A stretch of 5,369 nucleotides of DNA, taken from the NCBI GenBank assembly GCA_020057805.1, contig JAGVFD010000098.1, forward strand, positions 1-5,369, in the 5' to 3' direction. A program made the translations under genes and the position numbers. This document shows positions 5,209 through 5,369 of the stretch, piece by piece. The stretch comes from Sideroxydans sp. GTDB taxonomy: Bacteria > Pseudomonadota > Gammaproteobacteria > Burkholderiales > Gallionellaceae. Each line of letters begins with the position of its first letter. The first letter of the stretch is position 1. The notes under the pieces are model-generated. The model was given only the letters and a program-made list of their open reading frames with translations, did no database searches and was not told the DNA's origin.

Positions 5209-5369
5209 ATGACAATATCTGAAGCCCAACTTATTACGCTGCTCGAATTGCAGGATGGCATGAACAGCAAGGTCAATCCTGAATGGGTGGCGGCGAACAA
5301 TCATTGGCATCGCGCTATTCAAGTGGAAGGGGTGGAGGCGATTGAGCATCACGGCTGGAAGTGGTGGAA
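5209..5369 (+). CDS. 5' part of a dimeric (all-alpha, dUTPase_2-type) dUTP diphosphatase
   Basis: The reading frame is open from ATG at 5209 to the end of the window (53 codons and two bases), so the gene is cut by the right edge. The visible residues match the start of dimeric dUTPases of the MazG-like all-alpha NTP pyrophosphatase superfamily, as in Campylobacter jejuni: helix 1 with LLELQDGMN (11-19), then NHWHRAIQVEGVEAIEHHGWKWW (31-53). The pair Glu40/Glu43 corresponds to the metal-binding ExxE of helix 2, and GWKWW to the conserved segment after it. The enzyme hydrolyses dUTP to dUMP and pyrophosphate, keeping uracil out of DNA and supplying the dTMP precursor. It is unrelated to the trimeric Dut. 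AGGT (5198-5201) is a weak ribosome binding site. No convincing promoter is visible between the terminator and the start. Confidence 0.75.
   Translation, partial: MTISEAQLITLLELQDGMNSKVNPEWVAANNHWHRAIQVEGVEAIEHHGWKWW

Noticed and set aside
1..5369. Mobile elements, CRISPR arrays, tRNA genes or phage genes
   Set aside because: No terminal inverted repeats, transposase motifs, spaced repeats or cloverleaf sequences were found on reading both strands.

Overview
The window looks like ordinary chromosomal DNA of a proteobacterium, most likely a beta- or gammaproteobacterium. This is inferred from gene content (RsuA, an MnmC2-type tRNA-modification oxidoreductase, a group II truncated haemoglobin, a dimeric-type dUTPase), roughly balanced base composition, compact gene packing and clear Shine-Dalgarno sequences. 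I see no mobile element, CRISPR array, tRNA or rRNA, and nothing that marks recent transfer. The genus cannot be fixed from the sequence alone.

Layout. Left edge, minus strand: a long leader (about 10-140), with an extended -10 promoter and a strong ribosome binding site. It leads into a gene of which only the first three codons (probable TTG start) lie in the window. Upstream of it, also on the minus strand, is rsuA (161-889), a 16S rRNA pseudouridine synthase. A short divergent spacer (890-975) separates rsuA from a tightly packed plus-strand cluster of five genes: an EamA/DMT-type transporter (976-1869), a DUF155/RMD1-family membrane-anchored protein (1869-2684), a stand-alone MnmC2-type FAD oxidoreductase (2685-3854), a Methyltransf_32-like SAM methyltransferase (3880-4722) and a group II truncated haemoglobin (4736-5131). 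The first three are joined by overlapping or abutting stop and start codons, and the last two by gaps of 25 and 13 bases. A Rho-independent terminator follows (5173-5193). The last gene, a 5' fragment of a dimeric all-alpha dUTPase, starts at 5209 and runs off the right edge.

How the genes fit together. Three products touch translation: RsuA (rRNA pseudouridylation), MnmC2 (wobble uridine of tRNA) and possibly the DUF155 protein, whose human relative RMND1 supports mitochondrial translation. The MnmC2 gene lacks the fused MnmC1 methyltransferase half found in the Escherichia coli enzyme, yet the next gene encodes a methyltransferase of a different family. That makes a replaced or split tRNA-modification step a testable idea, though not a demonstrated one. 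The DUF155 and MnmC2 genes are in the same reading frame, separated by a single TAG codon, which is the most unusual arrangement in the window. No clearly new defence or mobile system is visible.
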